Shown here piece by piece: positions 1-9,310 of a stretch of DNA of 64,000 bases (its first letter is position 1; each line of letters opens with the position of its first letter). The position numbers and the translations under genes are program-made. Source of the stretch: Nocardioides sp. 503 (GTDB taxonomy: Bacteria; Actinomycetota; Actinomycetes; Propionibacteriales; Nocardioidaceae). The stretch is taken from positions 744,001 through 808,000 of the forward strand of contig NZ_SPUI01000003.1 of the NCBI RefSeq assembly GCF_004522095.1. Reading direction: 5' to 3'. The notes beneath the pieces are model-generated. The model was given only the letters and a program-made list of their open reading frames with translations, was not told where the DNA came from and made no database searches.

Positions 1-2237
1 TTGGTGAGCACGTCGATGGCGCCGGGTGCGGCGTCCTCGTCGAGGCTCGCGTCGTCGTCGACCGCCACCGGCGCGTCGTCGACGCACGTCACGGTGACCG
101 TCACGGTCGCGGTCGAGCCGCCGACGAGGGTGTAGGTGAGGGCGTCGGTCCCGCAGAAGTGCACGTCCGGCGTGTACGTCAGCCAGCCACCGCCCCCCAT
201 GACCGCGACGGTGCCGTGCTCACCCTGCGTCACCGAGCCCACCGAGACTGACTCGTCGTCGACGTCGGTGTCGTTGGCCAGGACGTCGACCGACGTCGCC
301 GGGTCGTTCTCCGTCAACGTCACGGCGTCGTCCACCGCCACCGGGGCGTCGTCGACGCAGGTCACCGTCACGCTGACGGTCGCGGTCGCGCCCCGGTTGA
401 GCGTGTAGGTGAAGTCGTCGGTCCCGCAGTGGTCCTTCCCCGACGCGTACGTCAGGCCACTGCCGTCCCCCGTGACCACCACGGTGCCGTGGCCGGGCTG
501 GCTCACCGAGGCGACCCGCAGCGGGCCGCCGTCGGCGTCGACGTCGTTGGCCAGGACGTCGACCGGCGTCGCCGGGTCGTCCTCGGTCATCGTGACCGCG
601 TCGTCGACGGCGACCGGCGCCTCGTCGCAGCCGACCGTCACGGACACGGTGGCGGTCGAGCCGCCGTTGAGCTCGTAGGTGAACACCGCGGGCCCGCACG
701 TGGCATCGGGCGGCGTGAAGCGCACCGCCGTGCCTGCGGCGATCACCTCCACGGCGCCGCGCTCCGGCTGGGTGGTCGAGACCACGGCGAGCCGGCCGCC
801 GTCCTTGTCGGTGTCGTTGGCCAGCACGTCCACGGTGACGGCCGCGGCGCCCTGGAGGACGCCGGCGGTGTCGTCGACCGCGACGGGTGCGTCGTCCACG
901 CAGGTCACGGTGACCTCCACGGTGGCCGTCGAGCCGCCGGGGGTCAGCGTGTAGCTGAAGGTGTCCGGCTCGGTGTCGTCGCAGTAGTCGCCGTCGGGGG
1001 CGTAGGTCAGACCGCCGCCGTCGCCGGCGACGACGACGGTGCCGTGCTCGGGCTGGGTGGCGGAGCCGATCGTGAGCGGGTCGTCGTCGGCATCGTCGTC
1101 GTTGGCCAGCACCACGATCGCGGTCGCCGGGGCGTCCTCGTCCAGCTCGGCGACGTCGTCGCGGGCGGTGGGCGGGTCCTCGACGCAGGTGACGTCGACG
1201 CGCACGCGCCCGACGTCGCTGCCGCCGCGGCCGTCGGAGACGGTGTAGTCGAAGCCGGCGGCGGCCGGCTCGCACGACTGCGCGGTCGGCGTGAACGCGA
1301 TCGAGCCCCCGACCAGCGCGACCGCACCGCCCACGGCGTTCCCGACCGAGAGCAGGGTGAGGGGGTCGCCGTCGGCGTCGGTGTCGTTGGCGAGGGGGCT
1401 GCCGGGACCGGAGACCGGCAGCGTCAGCGTCTCGTCCTCGTCGGCGCCGACGGTGTCGTCGACGGCGACCGGGGCTGCGTTCTCGACCACGTCACGCACC
1501 GTGACGGTGAGGACCCTGTCCAGCCGCAGGCCCGTGGAGTCCGTGGTCCGGACCCGGACCGAGAGCCGGGCGTCGCTCTCGAAGTCGGGGACGGAGCGGG
1601 TGCGCAGCGTCCGGCCCACCACGCTGAAGGCGGCGTTGTCGGTGCCGCCGGCTCCGCTCACCAGCTGGTAGCGGTGGGTGTCGCCGCGGTCGGCGTCCGT
1701 CGTGCTCAGGCTCCCCACGACCGTGCCCGGGGGCGAGCCCTCGGCGACCGTCGCCGGGCTCAGGGCCAGGCCGGTGGGGGGGCGCAGCTGGTTGGCCCGC
1801 TCGCAGTCCGCGCGGACACGGTCGCGGGGGTTGCCCGTCGCCTGGTCGGCGCCCGCGCCGCAGCTGACGGTGTCGCGAGTCGCGCTGCCGTCCCGCGCTG
1901 CGACGGTGTCGGCGCCGGGACCGCCGGCGATGGTGTCGTCGCCCGGCCCTCCGGTCAGGGTGTCGTTGCCGGGGCCACCGTCCAGCCGGTCGTCGCCCGG
2001 ACCGCCGTCGAGCACGTCGTTGCCGCCCTTGCCGACGAGCCGGTCGTTCCCTCCGCGCCCGCAGATCACGTCGCGGTGCCGGGTGCCGCGCAGCACGTCG
2101 TTGCCCGGCGTGCCGGTGACCGTGCATCGCGGCGCGGCCTGCGCCGCCGCCGGCCCGGGCGCGACCGCGAGGGTGACCGCCACAAGGACCGCGCTCGCCA
2201 GCAGGGACCAGCAACGGCGGGGCCACGACACGCTCAC
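1..2237 (-). CDS. Secreted RTX / tandem cadherin-like repeat protein, C-terminus beyond window
   Basis: The frame is open from the left window edge to a GTG at 2237, giving 745 visible codons. AGGAG lies about 5 nt upstream of the GTG, which supports this start. Residues 1-35 look like a signal peptide. Residues 41-115 carry glycine/aspartate nonapeptides (GGxGNDxLDGG) of the RTX calcium-binding type. Residues 156-250 resemble a cadherin-like domain. From residue 253, modules of about 80-90 residues begin APVAVDD, contain VLANDTDxDGD and end in TCVDD; five are complete and a sixth starts. Each module keeps cysteines, which suggests disulfide-stabilised beta-sandwiches. The family includes extracellular adhesins and matrix proteins; that role is inferred. 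No secretion or protease gene is adjacent in the window. Confidence 0.85.
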   Translation of the reverse strand, partial: MSVSWPRRCWSLLASAVLVAVTLAVAPGPAAAQAAPRCTVTGTPGNDVLRGTRHRDVICGRGGNDRLVGKGGNDVLDGGPGDDRLDGGPGNDTLTGGPGDDTIAGGPGADTVAARDGSATRDTVSCGAGADQATGNPRDRVRADCERANQLRPPTGLALSPATVAEGSPPGTVVGSLSTTDADRGDTHRYQLVSGAGGTDNAAFSVVGRTLRTRSVPDFESDARLSVRVRTTDSTGLRLDRVLTVTVRDVVENAAPVAVDDTVGADEDETLTLPVSGPGSPLANDTDADGDPLTLLSVGNAVGGAVALVGGSIAFTPTAQSCEPAAAGFDYTVSDGRGGSDVGRVRVDVTCVEDPPTARDDVAELDEDAPATAIVVLANDDDADDDPLTIGSATQPEHGTVVVAGDGGGLTYAPDGDYCDDTEPDTFSYTLTPGGSTATVEVTVTCVDDAPVAVDDTAGVLQGAAAVTVDVLANDTDKDGGRLAVVSTTQPERGAVEVIAAGTAVRFTPPDATCGPAVFTYELNGGSTATVSVTVGCDEAPVAVDDAVTMTEDDPATPVDVLANDVDADGGPLRVASVSQPGHGTVVVTGDGSGLTYASGKDHCGTDDFTYTLNRGATATVSVTVTCVDDAPVAVDDAVTLTENDPATSVDVLANDTDVDDESVSVGSVTQGEHGTVAVMGGGGWLTYTPDVHFCGTDALTYTLVGGSTATVTVTVTCVDDAPVAVDDDASLDEDAAPGAIDVLT

Positions 2238-2380
2238 AGTGCTCCTCGGTCACGCAAGAGGGATCGCCGAGCCGCGACGCACCACGGAGCAGGACCGAGA
2301 CCGGGAGAGAGCTGGATCGGGGGGATCTGCACTCTGGCACACCTCACGCCGTGGCCGCAGCCGATCGGCGAAGGAGCCGC

Positions 2381-2716
2381 TCAGCCCAGCGGCAGGTACG
2401 GCGTGAGGTCGGCGCGCTGGCCGCTGGCACGGACGCGTCCTGCCGACTCCGCCTCCTGCCAGGTGAGCTCGCCCGTGGCGAGTGCGACCCACGTGGCGGC
2501 GTCCATCTCGACGACCGCCGGCGGCGTGCCCCGGGTGTGGCGCACGCCCGGGATCACCTGCACGGCGGCGTACGGCGGGACCCGCACCTCCACCGAGTGC
2601 CCGGGTGCCCGCTGCTCGAGCACCGCCATGAAGTGCTTGGTCAGCGCGCGGTGGTCGACCGCCTCGACGGCGGCGGCGAGCTCGTCGGGCGTGAGGACCC
2701 GCAGTCGGGGAGCCAT
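2381..2716 (-). CDS. Sterol carrier family protein (SCP2-like)
   Basis: A 111-residue protein starting MAPRLRVLTPDEL. It resembles the short actinobacterial 'sterol carrier family' proteins, with a conserved middle (VRVPPYAAVQVIPGVRHTRG) and the segment ATWVALATGELTW typical of SCP2 folds. Its ligand is unknown. The ATG overlaps the stop of the upstream regulator by one base (TGATG), so the two are probably translationally coupled. A longer frame is open upstream, but that part runs through the regulator gene in another frame and is not coding. Relatives are often found near purine genes (family knowledge), and pur genes occur later in this window. Confidence 0.75.
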   Translation of the reverse strand: MAPRLRVLTPDELAAAVEAVDHRALTKHFMAVLEQRAPGHSVEVRVPPYAAVQVIPGVRHTRGTPPAVVEMDAATWVALATGELTWQEAESAGRVRASGQRADLTPYLPLG

Positions 2717-3300
2717 CAGTCCTCCGGGAGGTCGGGGTAGGGCTGGAGCACGGAGTACAGCAGGTAGGTGCGGCGGTCCGGCCCGCCGCCACCGGCGGCG
2801 TCGGCGCGGGTCCGCGCCGCCCACTGCTCCACGACCTCGCGCAGCGCCTCGCTGAGCTCGCGCGCCTCGTCCTTGGTGAGCTTGACGCTGTGCTCGCTGG
2901 TGGAGCGGTAACTGTCCGGGTCCGGCCGCGGGGCCAGCGCGCTGTCGACGACGTGGTGGGCCCAGCCCTGGGCGGACCGCCGGAACACGCCGGCCGCGGC
3001 CTTGCCACCGGGCGCGGCCTCGATGGCGCCGAGGTTGACGTCCAGCTCGCCGTCGCCGGACAGGCGCCACACCCGGTCGCGCCGATCGCGCGCCGCGCCG
3101 GCGTCCTCCTCGATCAGCCCGTACTTGGCCAGCTGGCGCAGGTGGAAGCTCGCGCGGTTGGCGGGGATGCCGAGCTCGCGGGCGATGTCGGCGGCGCGCA
3201 GCGGGCCGGCCGCGCCGAGCTCGCCGAGGATCCGGTTGCGGGTCGGGTGGGCGATCGCGCGCAGCACGATCGGGTCGTGCGCGGCTTGCTTCTCGGTCAC
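2716..3300 (-). CDS. ArsR-type helix-turn-helix transcriptional regulator
   Basis: A 194-residue protein. Residues 10-80 form a winged helix typical of HTH_20/ArsR regulators (IAHPTRNRILGELG, then RASFHLRQLAKYGLIEE). There is no CxC metal-binding motif, so a metal sensor is unlikely. The C-terminal half (residues 85-194) is helical and probably mediates dimerisation or ligand binding. The start is GTG at 3300, preceded by TAGGGT (3307-3312) with a 6 nt gap, which fits a leaderless transcript. It is divergent from the MFS exporter at 3368, and a palindrome covers the shared promoter, so it most likely represses that exporter and itself (inference). Confidence 0.85.
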   Translation of the reverse strand: MTEKQAAHDPIVLRAIAHPTRNRILGELGAAGPLRAADIARELGIPANRASFHLRQLAKYGLIEEDAGAARDRRDRVWRLSGDGELDVNLGAIEAAPGGKAAAGVFRRSAQGWAHHVVDSALAPRPDPDSYRSTSEHSVKLTKDEARELSEALREVVEQWAARTRADAAGGGGPDRRTYLLYSVLQPYPDLPED

Positions 3301-3329
3301 CGCACCACCCTACCAAGATCCGCACCATC

Positions 3330-3364
3330 TATTGCGCAACATGTATTGCGCATGTAATGTTGCG
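3330..3364. promoter_or_regulatory. Probable operator between ArsR regulator and MFS exporter
   Basis: CGCAACAT (3335-3342) and ATGTTGCG (3357-3364) form an inverted repeat with a 14 bp spacer. TATTGCGCA also occurs twice as a direct repeat (3330-3338 and 3344-3352). The right arm overlaps TAATGT (3355-3360), the likely -10 of the exporter gene, so a protein bound here would block it. Confidence 0.65.
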
Positions 3365-3367
3365 GAT

Positions 3368-4639
3368 ATGACCGGCTTCCGCACGCTCGCCCGCAACCGC
3401 GACTTCACCGCCCTCTGGGTCGGCCAGACCGTCAGCGAGCTGGGCAGCCAGATCAGCATGTTCGTGTTCCCCCTCGTGGCCTACGCGACGACCGGCTCCG
3501 CCCTGCACGCGGCGGCCGCCGAGGCGCTGTTCCTCGGCGGCATGGCCGCGGCCCTGCTGCCTGCGGGCGTCCTCGCCGATCGGGTCGACCGGCGCCGGCT
3601 GATGCGCGGCGCCAGCGGCGCCGGCGTGCTGCTCTACACCTCGCTCGCCCTGGCGGGGGCTCTAGGGGCGCTGGCCCTCCCCCACCTGTTCGCGGTCGCG
3701 CTGCTCACGGGTGTGGCTGCCGGGGTGTTCTCGCCCTCGGAGATGGCGGCGGTGCGCGCGGTCGTGCCGCGCGAGGACCTCCCGACCGCGCTCTCGCAGA
3801 TCCAGGCACGCCAGCACGTCGCCGGCCTCGTCGGGGCCCCGGTGGGCGGTCTGCTCTACGCGATGACGCGGTGGCTGCCGTTCGCGGTCGACGCGGCGAG
3901 CTTCGCCCTGGCCTGGGTGCTGCTCGGCCGGATCGAGGCCGACCTCACCCCGCCGGCGTACGACGGTCCGCGGCGGCGCGTGCTCCTCGACCTGCGGGAA
4001 GGGGTCGTCTTCATCGCCCGCCACCCGTTCTTCCGGGTCCTCACGGCGTGGGCCGCGCTCTCCAACCTGGTGGTCAACGCCCTGTTCTTCCTGGCGGTGC
4101 TGCGCCTGATCCAGGGCGACTTCGAGCCGGTCGCGATCGCGCTGGTCTCCACCGCCGGCGGCGCCTGCGGCATCCTCGGCGCCCTCGCGGCCCCGTGGCT
4201 CATCGAGCGCATGCCGACGGGTCGCCTCACCGTGCTGGTCGCCTGGAGCTTCGTGCCGCTCAGCGTCCCGATGATCTTCGTCAACCACCCGGTCGTCGTG
4301 GCCGTCGCCATGTCCGTCGGCATCTTCCTCAACCCGGCGGGCAACGCCGGCATCCAGTCCTACCGGCTCTCGATCACCCCGCCGGAGCTGCTCGGCCGGA
4401 CCCAGTCGGCGTCCCAGTTCGTCTCGATGGCGGCGATGCCGCTTGCTCCCGTGGTCGCCGGGCTGACCCTGTCGCTGTGGGGCGGCGCGGCCGCCACCGC
4501 CGCCATCGCGGGACTGTGCGTCCTCGTGGCGCTCGTGCCGACCTCGAGCCGCCCCGTGCGCTCGGTGCCGAAGCCCTCGGAGTGGGCGACCGCGTCGCCC
4601 GCACCGAGCCAGCCCAGGACCGCGTCGTTCGCCGCTTGA
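3368..4639 (+). CDS. MFS transporter, drug-exporter type
   Basis: A 423-residue integral membrane protein with about 12 hydrophobic segments. It starts MTGFRTLARNRDFTALWVGQ, typical of MFS_3-type exporters regulated by ArsR proteins. DRVDRRRLM after the second segment matches the MFS loop motif. The ATG at 3368 follows TAATGT (3355-3360) by 7 nt, consistent with a leaderless mRNA. The longer open frame back to 3002 overlaps the divergent regulator and is rejected. Its substrate cannot be read from sequence. The gene ends 29 nt before the convergent SDR gene. Confidence 0.88.
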   Translation: MTGFRTLARNRDFTALWVGQTVSELGSQISMFVFPLVAYATTGSALHAAAAEALFLGGMAAALLPAGVLADRVDRRRLMRGASGAGVLLYTSLALAGALGALALPHLFAVALLTGVAAGVFSPSEMAAVRAVVPREDLPTALSQIQARQHVAGLVGAPVGGLLYAMTRWLPFAVDAASFALAWVLLGRIEADLTPPAYDGPRRRVLLDLREGVVFIARHPFFRVLTAWAALSNLVVNALFFLAVLRLIQGDFEPVAIALVSTAGGACGILGALAAPWLIERMPTGRLTVLVAWSFVPLSVPMIFVNHPVVVAVAMSVGIFLNPAGNAGIQSYRLSITPPELLGRTQSASQFVSMAAMPLAPVVAGLTLSLWGGAAATAAIAGLCVLVALVPTSSRPVRSVPKPSEWATASPAPSQPRTASFAA

Positions 4640-4668
4640 CCGGGGACGTCCCCTCGGCCCCGGGCAGC

Positions 4669-5412
4669 TCACCGCCCCCGAGACGGCTCGCCGCCGGGCA
4701 GCTCGACGATGGTGCCGCCGACGCCCTCGCGGAGCAGGCCGACCACGGTGGTGGCGACCAGCTCCGGCGCGACCAGCGGCAGCAGCCCCTCCCGCTCCGA
4801 CTCGTGGAGCGCCTCCCACTGGGCGACCGCCCGGTCCAGGCCCACCCAGCCGGGCACCACGCAGGTGACGCGGGCACGGCGCTCGCCGGCCATGGCGGTC
4901 GTGAACCGCACCAGCGCGGCCTTCGTGGCGGCGTACTCGGGTGAGCCGTAGGCCTCGTGACCGAGAGCGGCGCTGGAGGACACGTTGACCACCGCGCCCG
5001 GCTCGTCGCTGCGTCCGCCGCGGTGCGCGAGATCGTCGAGGAACAGCTGGGTCAGCAGCATCGGCGCCCGGAGGTTCAGGGCCAGCGTGCGACCCCACGC
5101 GGCGGAGGACGCCGCTGGGTACTGCTCTCCCGACGTCCAGCCGCCGGCGTTGTTGACGAGCAGGTCTGCACCGCCGAGGTCACGGGCGCGGGCGGCGACC
5201 AGCCGTACGGCGTCGTCCTCGGCGAGGTCGGCCTGGAGCGACCACGCCTTGACCCGGCAGAGCTCCAGCTGGGCCACCGCGTCCTCGGCGGCGGCGAGGT
5301 CGCGGTCGACCACGAGCACCGAGGCCCCCACACGAGCAAGCCGCAGCGCGACCTCGCGGCCGAGGCCGGAGCCGGCCCCGGTCACGACAGCAAGGCGCCA
5401 GCGCAGGTGCAT
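4669..5412 (-). CDS. Short-chain dehydrogenase/reductase
   Basis: A 247-residue classical SDR. It has the cofactor motif TGAGSGLG (residues 11-18), NNAG (87-90), the catalytic serine in VVNVSSSAAL (about 145-147) and YAATK (Y160, K164). Asp at the end of beta-2 (VVDRD) favours NAD(H) over NADP(H), which is a weak inference. The substrate is unknown. The ATG at 5412 is preceded by TAGGGT (5419-5424) with a 6 nt gap, matching the leaderless pattern seen across this window. The gene stands alone, convergent with the MFS gene and divergent from the secreted LRR protein. Confidence 0.88.
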   Translation of the reverse strand: MHLRWRLAVVTGAGSGLGREVALRLARVGASVLVVDRDLAAAEDAVAQLELCRVKAWSLQADLAEDDAVRLVAARARDLGGADLLVNNAGGWTSGEQYPAASSAAWGRTLALNLRAPMLLTQLFLDDLAHRGGRSDEPGAVVNVSSSAALGHEAYGSPEYAATKAALVRFTTAMAGERRARVTCVVPGWVGLDRAVAQWEALHESEREGLLPLVAPELVATTVVGLLREGVGGTIVELPGGEPSRGR

Positions 5413-5644
5413 GTGACGACCCTAGTGAGCGCGGCCCCCGGTCGCCCGCCGCTCACGATCGGGGTGCCGGCTGGCTCATTTCGCCGTGTTGCCTCCTGCT
5501 GGCCGGGTAAGAGGGCTCCTACGTTCACCGGGGAACGGTCGTCTCTTGAACGCGTCGCATGGTCTCGGAGGCATACGTCGTTCCCGGTCCGCGCGCTTGC
5601 TTCGCCGCGGTTAGGCACCCACACGACAGAGGAAGACCATCCTG

Positions 5645-8600
5645 ATGAACAGCGCTCATTCCGCACGCCGAGGGTCGAGAACGATCCTCCGCGCGTTACT
5701 GGCAGTGCTTCTTGCGGCAGCCGTGGCCCTGGTCGGGCAGACCGCCATGCCGCAGGCGGCACAGGCAGCCGACGGCGACACCGTGAACATCCCCGACCCC
5801 GAGCTCAAGCGTTGGCTGAACTACGGGATCGACCCGACGCGACCCCCGGGCCGGGACATCACCGAGGCCGACGCGCTGAAGGTGACAGCTCTCTACGCCG
5901 GTCCGAGCCAGGTCGACGAGATGGGCAGCATCAGCGACCTGACCGGGTTGGAGGCGTTCACCAACGTCACGACGCTCTACCTGCCCACCGAGTTCAACAC
6001 GCATCCCGGCTATTTCAAGGACCTGACGCCGCTGAGCGCTTTGACGCAGCTGCAGAGCCTGTCATTGCAGTACACACGAGTCTCGGACGTCTCCCCGCTC
6101 TCCACGCTCACTGCCCTGACCTCGCTCACCCTCAGCAACAACCAGATCGCCGATCTCAGCGGCCTGCCGGTCATGCCGGACGCGAACGACGTGAACCTCA
6201 GAGGCAACCGGATCGTCGACCCGTCGGCGATCGTGGGCAAGATCGACCCGACCAGGGCGACGCGGCTGGATCTCGCCGGCAACCGCATCTCCGACGCGTC
6301 CCTGCTCGCGCCGATCGGCGCCGCGGGTGTGACCTCGGTGGACGTGAGCAGCAACCGGATCGCCGATCTCAGCCCGTTCCAGAGCTGGAGCGTGACGCCG
6401 AGGACCTACTCACAGAACATCTTCGTCGGCTCGTACGGCGCGAACCTCACCGTGGCCCTCAAGGCGGCCTCGGCCACTGAGCCCATCGAGGTGAGTCCGG
6501 CCGCGGACGGCAACTACGACGTGGCCACGGGCACCCTGACAGTGGCAGACCCCACCCGGGAAGAGATCGACGTCTCGCCGTCCTGGAGAGTGCTGTTCTA
6601 CACCGATCCCGAGGCGGCCGCTGTCGCGGACGCGCCCATCATCAGCGGCGGCGCGCAGGTCGGCGCCATCCTCACCACCACTGCGGGCTCCTGGTACACG
6701 GGCACGCCGACGTTGAGCTACCAGTGGCTCCGCGACGGTGTGCCGATCGACGGCGCGAGTGGCACCTACACCACCGAGTCCGCGTCGGGCTACGAGCTCA
6801 CCATGGCCGATCTCGGCTCGAAGATCTCCGTGCGTCTCCACGCCCAGGGCACCGGCCAGCGCGGCACCTCAGCGCAGAGCGACGTCGTCGCTGCGAGTTG
6901 GGAGGCGGACGCCCCGGCGATCATCAGCGACATCGAGCTCCCCTTCTACGGGGCTTCGCAGTACCGTCAGTCGGCCGTGCTCGGTGACCCGACCAATCCC
7001 GGTCTGACCTTGTCGGTCGGAATGCTGGACGCCGACGGTGATCCGGTCAACCCCTCGCAGCTCGACGTCGCCGTGGCCAGCAGCGCACGCAACGTGATCG
7101 ACGTCGGCGGGATCGACATCGCCGGAACCGGAACCGACCGGGCGGTCACGCTGACGCCCAAGACCAAGGGGAACTCGACCCTCACCTTCGCCGTCACCGG
7201 CCCCCATGGCAAGACCGCGAAGTTCACGCTGCTCTACTACGTCTCCGGTGCCACCACGCCGACGAGCCGCGTGCTGCAGGGCACCGCCGAGGCGTCCACG
7301 GCGATCAGCGCCGGGGACGGGCACCTGTTCGTCTCTGAGGAGGATCGGGGCGGAGCGGTCGGACTGTATGACAGTCGGAAGTCGGCTCTGCCACTGAGGT
7401 TGCTCAGCCTGACGGGGAACAAGCCGAGCATCGAGTCGTCGGCACGCATCGACGACACGGTGTTCTGGCTCGGCTCCCACAGCAATGTGGCGTCCGGTGG
7501 GCTCGATGCCACCCGACAGACCATCGTCCGGACCGAGGTCAGTGGTGTGGGGGCCGACGCCAAGCTGGAGGCCTCGGGCACCCCGTACCGGAACCTGCGC
7601 ACCGACCTGGTGGCGTGGGACCAGGCGAACGGCAACCGCTTCGGCTTCGCTGCCGGCACCGCCTCCGGCAAGCGGCCGACCGTGCTCGACGGCTTCTCCA
7701 TCGAGGGGTCCGAGTTCTCGCCCGATGGCAGCGAGCTGTGGCTCGGCTTCCGGGCGCCGATCGTTCCGGCGGCGCTCGACGGCAAGGCGCTCATCGTTCC
7801 GGTGGAGAACATCACGGAGCTGAACGAGGGCACGGGCGCCACGGCCGAGTTCGGCGAGCCGATCCTGCTCGACCTCGGCGGCCACACGATCCGCGAGATC
7901 CGCAAGAACGACCTGGGCGAGTACCTGATCCTCAGTGCGACCGCGGGTAGCGACTCGCTGAACACCGAGAGTGCTCTCTGGTACTGGAAGGGCGACCCGT
8001 CGGTGCGCCCGGCGAAGCTGACCACTCAGGTCCCCCTCGACGTCGAGCCCGGCTTCAACGTCGCTCCGGGCATCTGGGAGGCCATCGGCGAGCTCCCGGG
8101 CAAGCTTGCGCCCGGGCAGAAGATCGACCTGATGCTCGACCAGGGCGACGACCGGCTCTACGCGAGCGGTATCAACCTGAACAAGGACGACCAGTACGCC
8201 AACACCCGGAAGTCGCGCATCGACAGCTTCGTGCTCGACGGGGCCGTCGACGTGCTCAGCGAGATCGATGGTCCGGACGAGTTCCCGGAGCAGGCAGCGA
8301 ACACCATCGGTGCGGCGCAGGAGATCACGGTGACGGCCACCGGCTCGAACCCGCTCATCGTCGACCGTCTTCGCATCACTGACGAGGACAACGTGTCAGG
8401 CGATGAGTTCTTGATCAGTCGCGACCAGCTCACGGGGACCACCCTGGAGCCAGGAGAGTCGGCGACTGTGCGGGTCCGCTACGCCCCGTCGCGCGTCAAC
8501 GCCGAGTCCAACGCCACGCTGGTCGTCCAGAGCAATGTGGACGGTCGCGAGAGCACCTTCGCGCTGGTCGGCACCTCCGGTGAGCTGCCGAGCGGCGAGG

Positions 8601-9235
8601 ACGGGGAGGACGGTGAAGACGGCGAGGACGGTGAAGACGGTCAGGACGGCAGGTCCGCTACGGCTGTCGATCTCTCGGCCTCCATCAGCGGTACGACGGC
8701 ACGCTTGACGGCCTCGGTCACGCCGAACGTGCCGGGGACCGTCGACTTCGTCCGAGGTGGCACGAAGCTCGCCACGGTGACGCCGGTGAACGGCGAAGCG
8801 ACTGCTTCGGTCACGCTTGCGAGAGGCTCGCACCGCATCCAGGCGGTGTTCACCCCGAGCGACCCCGAGGCGTTCCTCGGCTCGCGCTCCGGGTCGATCA
8901 CGATCACCTCGATCGCGTCGACATCAGTGACGCCGCAGGTGAGCGCGAAGTCGGTCAGGGGCAAGGCACTCTCGATCCGGGTGTCCGCCCCGGGACTGGC
9001 CTCGGCCTACCTGAACCAGCGGGTGACGGTGAAGGTGACCGGCGTGGGGACCTTCAGAGCCACGCTGGGCAACGGCACCGTGACCCTGAAGCTCAGGGGC
9101 AAGAACGCGGCGAAGCTGAGGAAGGGCCAGAAGGTCACGGTCTCGGTCTCGGTGCCGAGCATCATCAAGACCGTGGGGTTCACCACCTACACCGTCCGCA
9201 AGGCGACGAAGACGGTCAAGGTGGCCATCCGCTAG
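5645..9235 (+). CDS. Large secreted protein: LRR, Ig-like, core domain, choice-of-anchor D, Big_3
   Basis: A 1196-residue protein. Residues 1-41 are a signal peptide ending AQA. Residues about 97-240 are internalin-style leucine-rich repeats (LTSLTLSNNQIADLSGL). Residues 330-412 are Ig-like (YQWLRDGVPIDGA). Residues about 430-860 form an undescribed core with propeller-like phrases (GDGHLFVSE, VFWLGS, FGFAAGTASG, EFSPDG, LWYWKGDP). Residues 876-977 are a choice-of-anchor D/ASH-like domain, followed by an acidic collagen-like GED stretch (980-1000). A Big_3_5-type Ig domain and a basic C-terminal beta domain follow. There is no LPxTG or C-terminal TM helix, so it is probably released or held non-covalently. 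It is paralogous to the next gene. Confidence 0.85.
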   Translation: MNSAHSARRGSRTILRALLAVLLAAAVALVGQTAMPQAAQAADGDTVNIPDPELKRWLNYGIDPTRPPGRDITEADALKVTALYAGPSQVDEMGSISDLTGLEAFTNVTTLYLPTEFNTHPGYFKDLTPLSALTQLQSLSLQYTRVSDVSPLSTLTALTSLTLSNNQIADLSGLPVMPDANDVNLRGNRIVDPSAIVGKIDPTRATRLDLAGNRISDASLLAPIGAAGVTSVDVSSNRIADLSPFQSWSVTPRTYSQNIFVGSYGANLTVALKAASATEPIEVSPAADGNYDVATGTLTVADPTREEIDVSPSWRVLFYTDPEAAAVADAPIISGGAQVGAILTTTAGSWYTGTPTLSYQWLRDGVPIDGASGTYTTESASGYELTMADLGSKISVRLHAQGTGQRGTSAQSDVVAASWEADAPAIISDIELPFYGASQYRQSAVLGDPTNPGLTLSVGMLDADGDPVNPSQLDVAVASSARNVIDVGGIDIAGTGTDRAVTLTPKTKGNSTLTFAVTGPHGKTAKFTLLYYVSGATTPTSRVLQGTAEASTAISAGDGHLFVSEEDRGGAVGLYDSRKSALPLRLLSLTGNKPSIESSARIDDTVFWLGSHSNVASGGLDATRQTIVRTEVSGVGADAKLEASGTPYRNLRTDLVAWDQANGNRFGFAAGTASGKRPTVLDGFSIEGSEFSPDGSELWLGFRAPIVPAALDGKALIVPVENITELNEGTGATAEFGEPILLDLGGHTIREIRKNDLGEYLILSATAGSDSLNTESALWYWKGDPSVRPAKLTTQVPLDVEPGFNVAPGIWEAIGELPGKLAPGQKIDLMLDQGDDRLYASGINLNKDDQYANTRKSRIDSFVLDGAVDVLSEIDGPDEFPEQAANTIGAAQEITVTATGSNPLIVDRLRITDEDNVSGDEFLISRDQLTGTTLEPGESATVRVRYAPSRVNAESNATLVVQSNVDGRESTFALVGTSGELPSGEDGEDGEDGEDGEDGQDGRSATAVDLSASISGTTARLTASVTPNVPGTVDFVRGGTKLATVTPVNGEATASVTLARGSHRIQAVFTPSDPEAFLGSRSGSITITSIASTSVTPQVSAKSVRGKALSIRVSAPGLASAYLNQRVTVKVTGVGTFRATLGNGTVTLKLRGKNAAKLRKGQKVTVSVSVPSIIKTVGFTTYTVRKATKTVKVAIR

Positions 9236-9250
9236 CTGAGCACCTGCTCC

Positions 9251-9284
9251 CGAAGGGGCGCAGGTCCAGACCTGCGCCCCTTCG
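9251..9284 (+). terminator. Rho-independent-like terminator after the LRR protein gene
   Basis: CGAAGGGGCGCAGGTC (9251-9266) pairs perfectly with GACCTGCGCCCCTTCG (9269-9284), a 16 bp stem with a minimal loop, 15 nt after the stop codon. The following bases are C/T-rich without a clean T run, as is common in GC-rich actinobacteria. Confidence 0.8.
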
Positions 9285-9310
9285 TCCTCCCCCACTGAAC
9301 GGAAAGACCC

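Noticed and set aside
220..2855. Long arginine-, glycine- or alanine-rich open frames across the RTX region on both strands
   Set aside because: They are out of frame with the repetitive protein whose modules are clearly coding; their composition is what GC-rich shadow frames give.
5413..5644. Riboswitch or small RNA upstream of the LRR protein
   Set aside because: I looked for conserved riboswitch cores and strong paired stems and saw none that I can defend.
5382..5762. Minus-strand open frame upstream of the LRR protein
   Set aside because: It overlaps the signal-peptide coding region and has no start signals or recognisable features.
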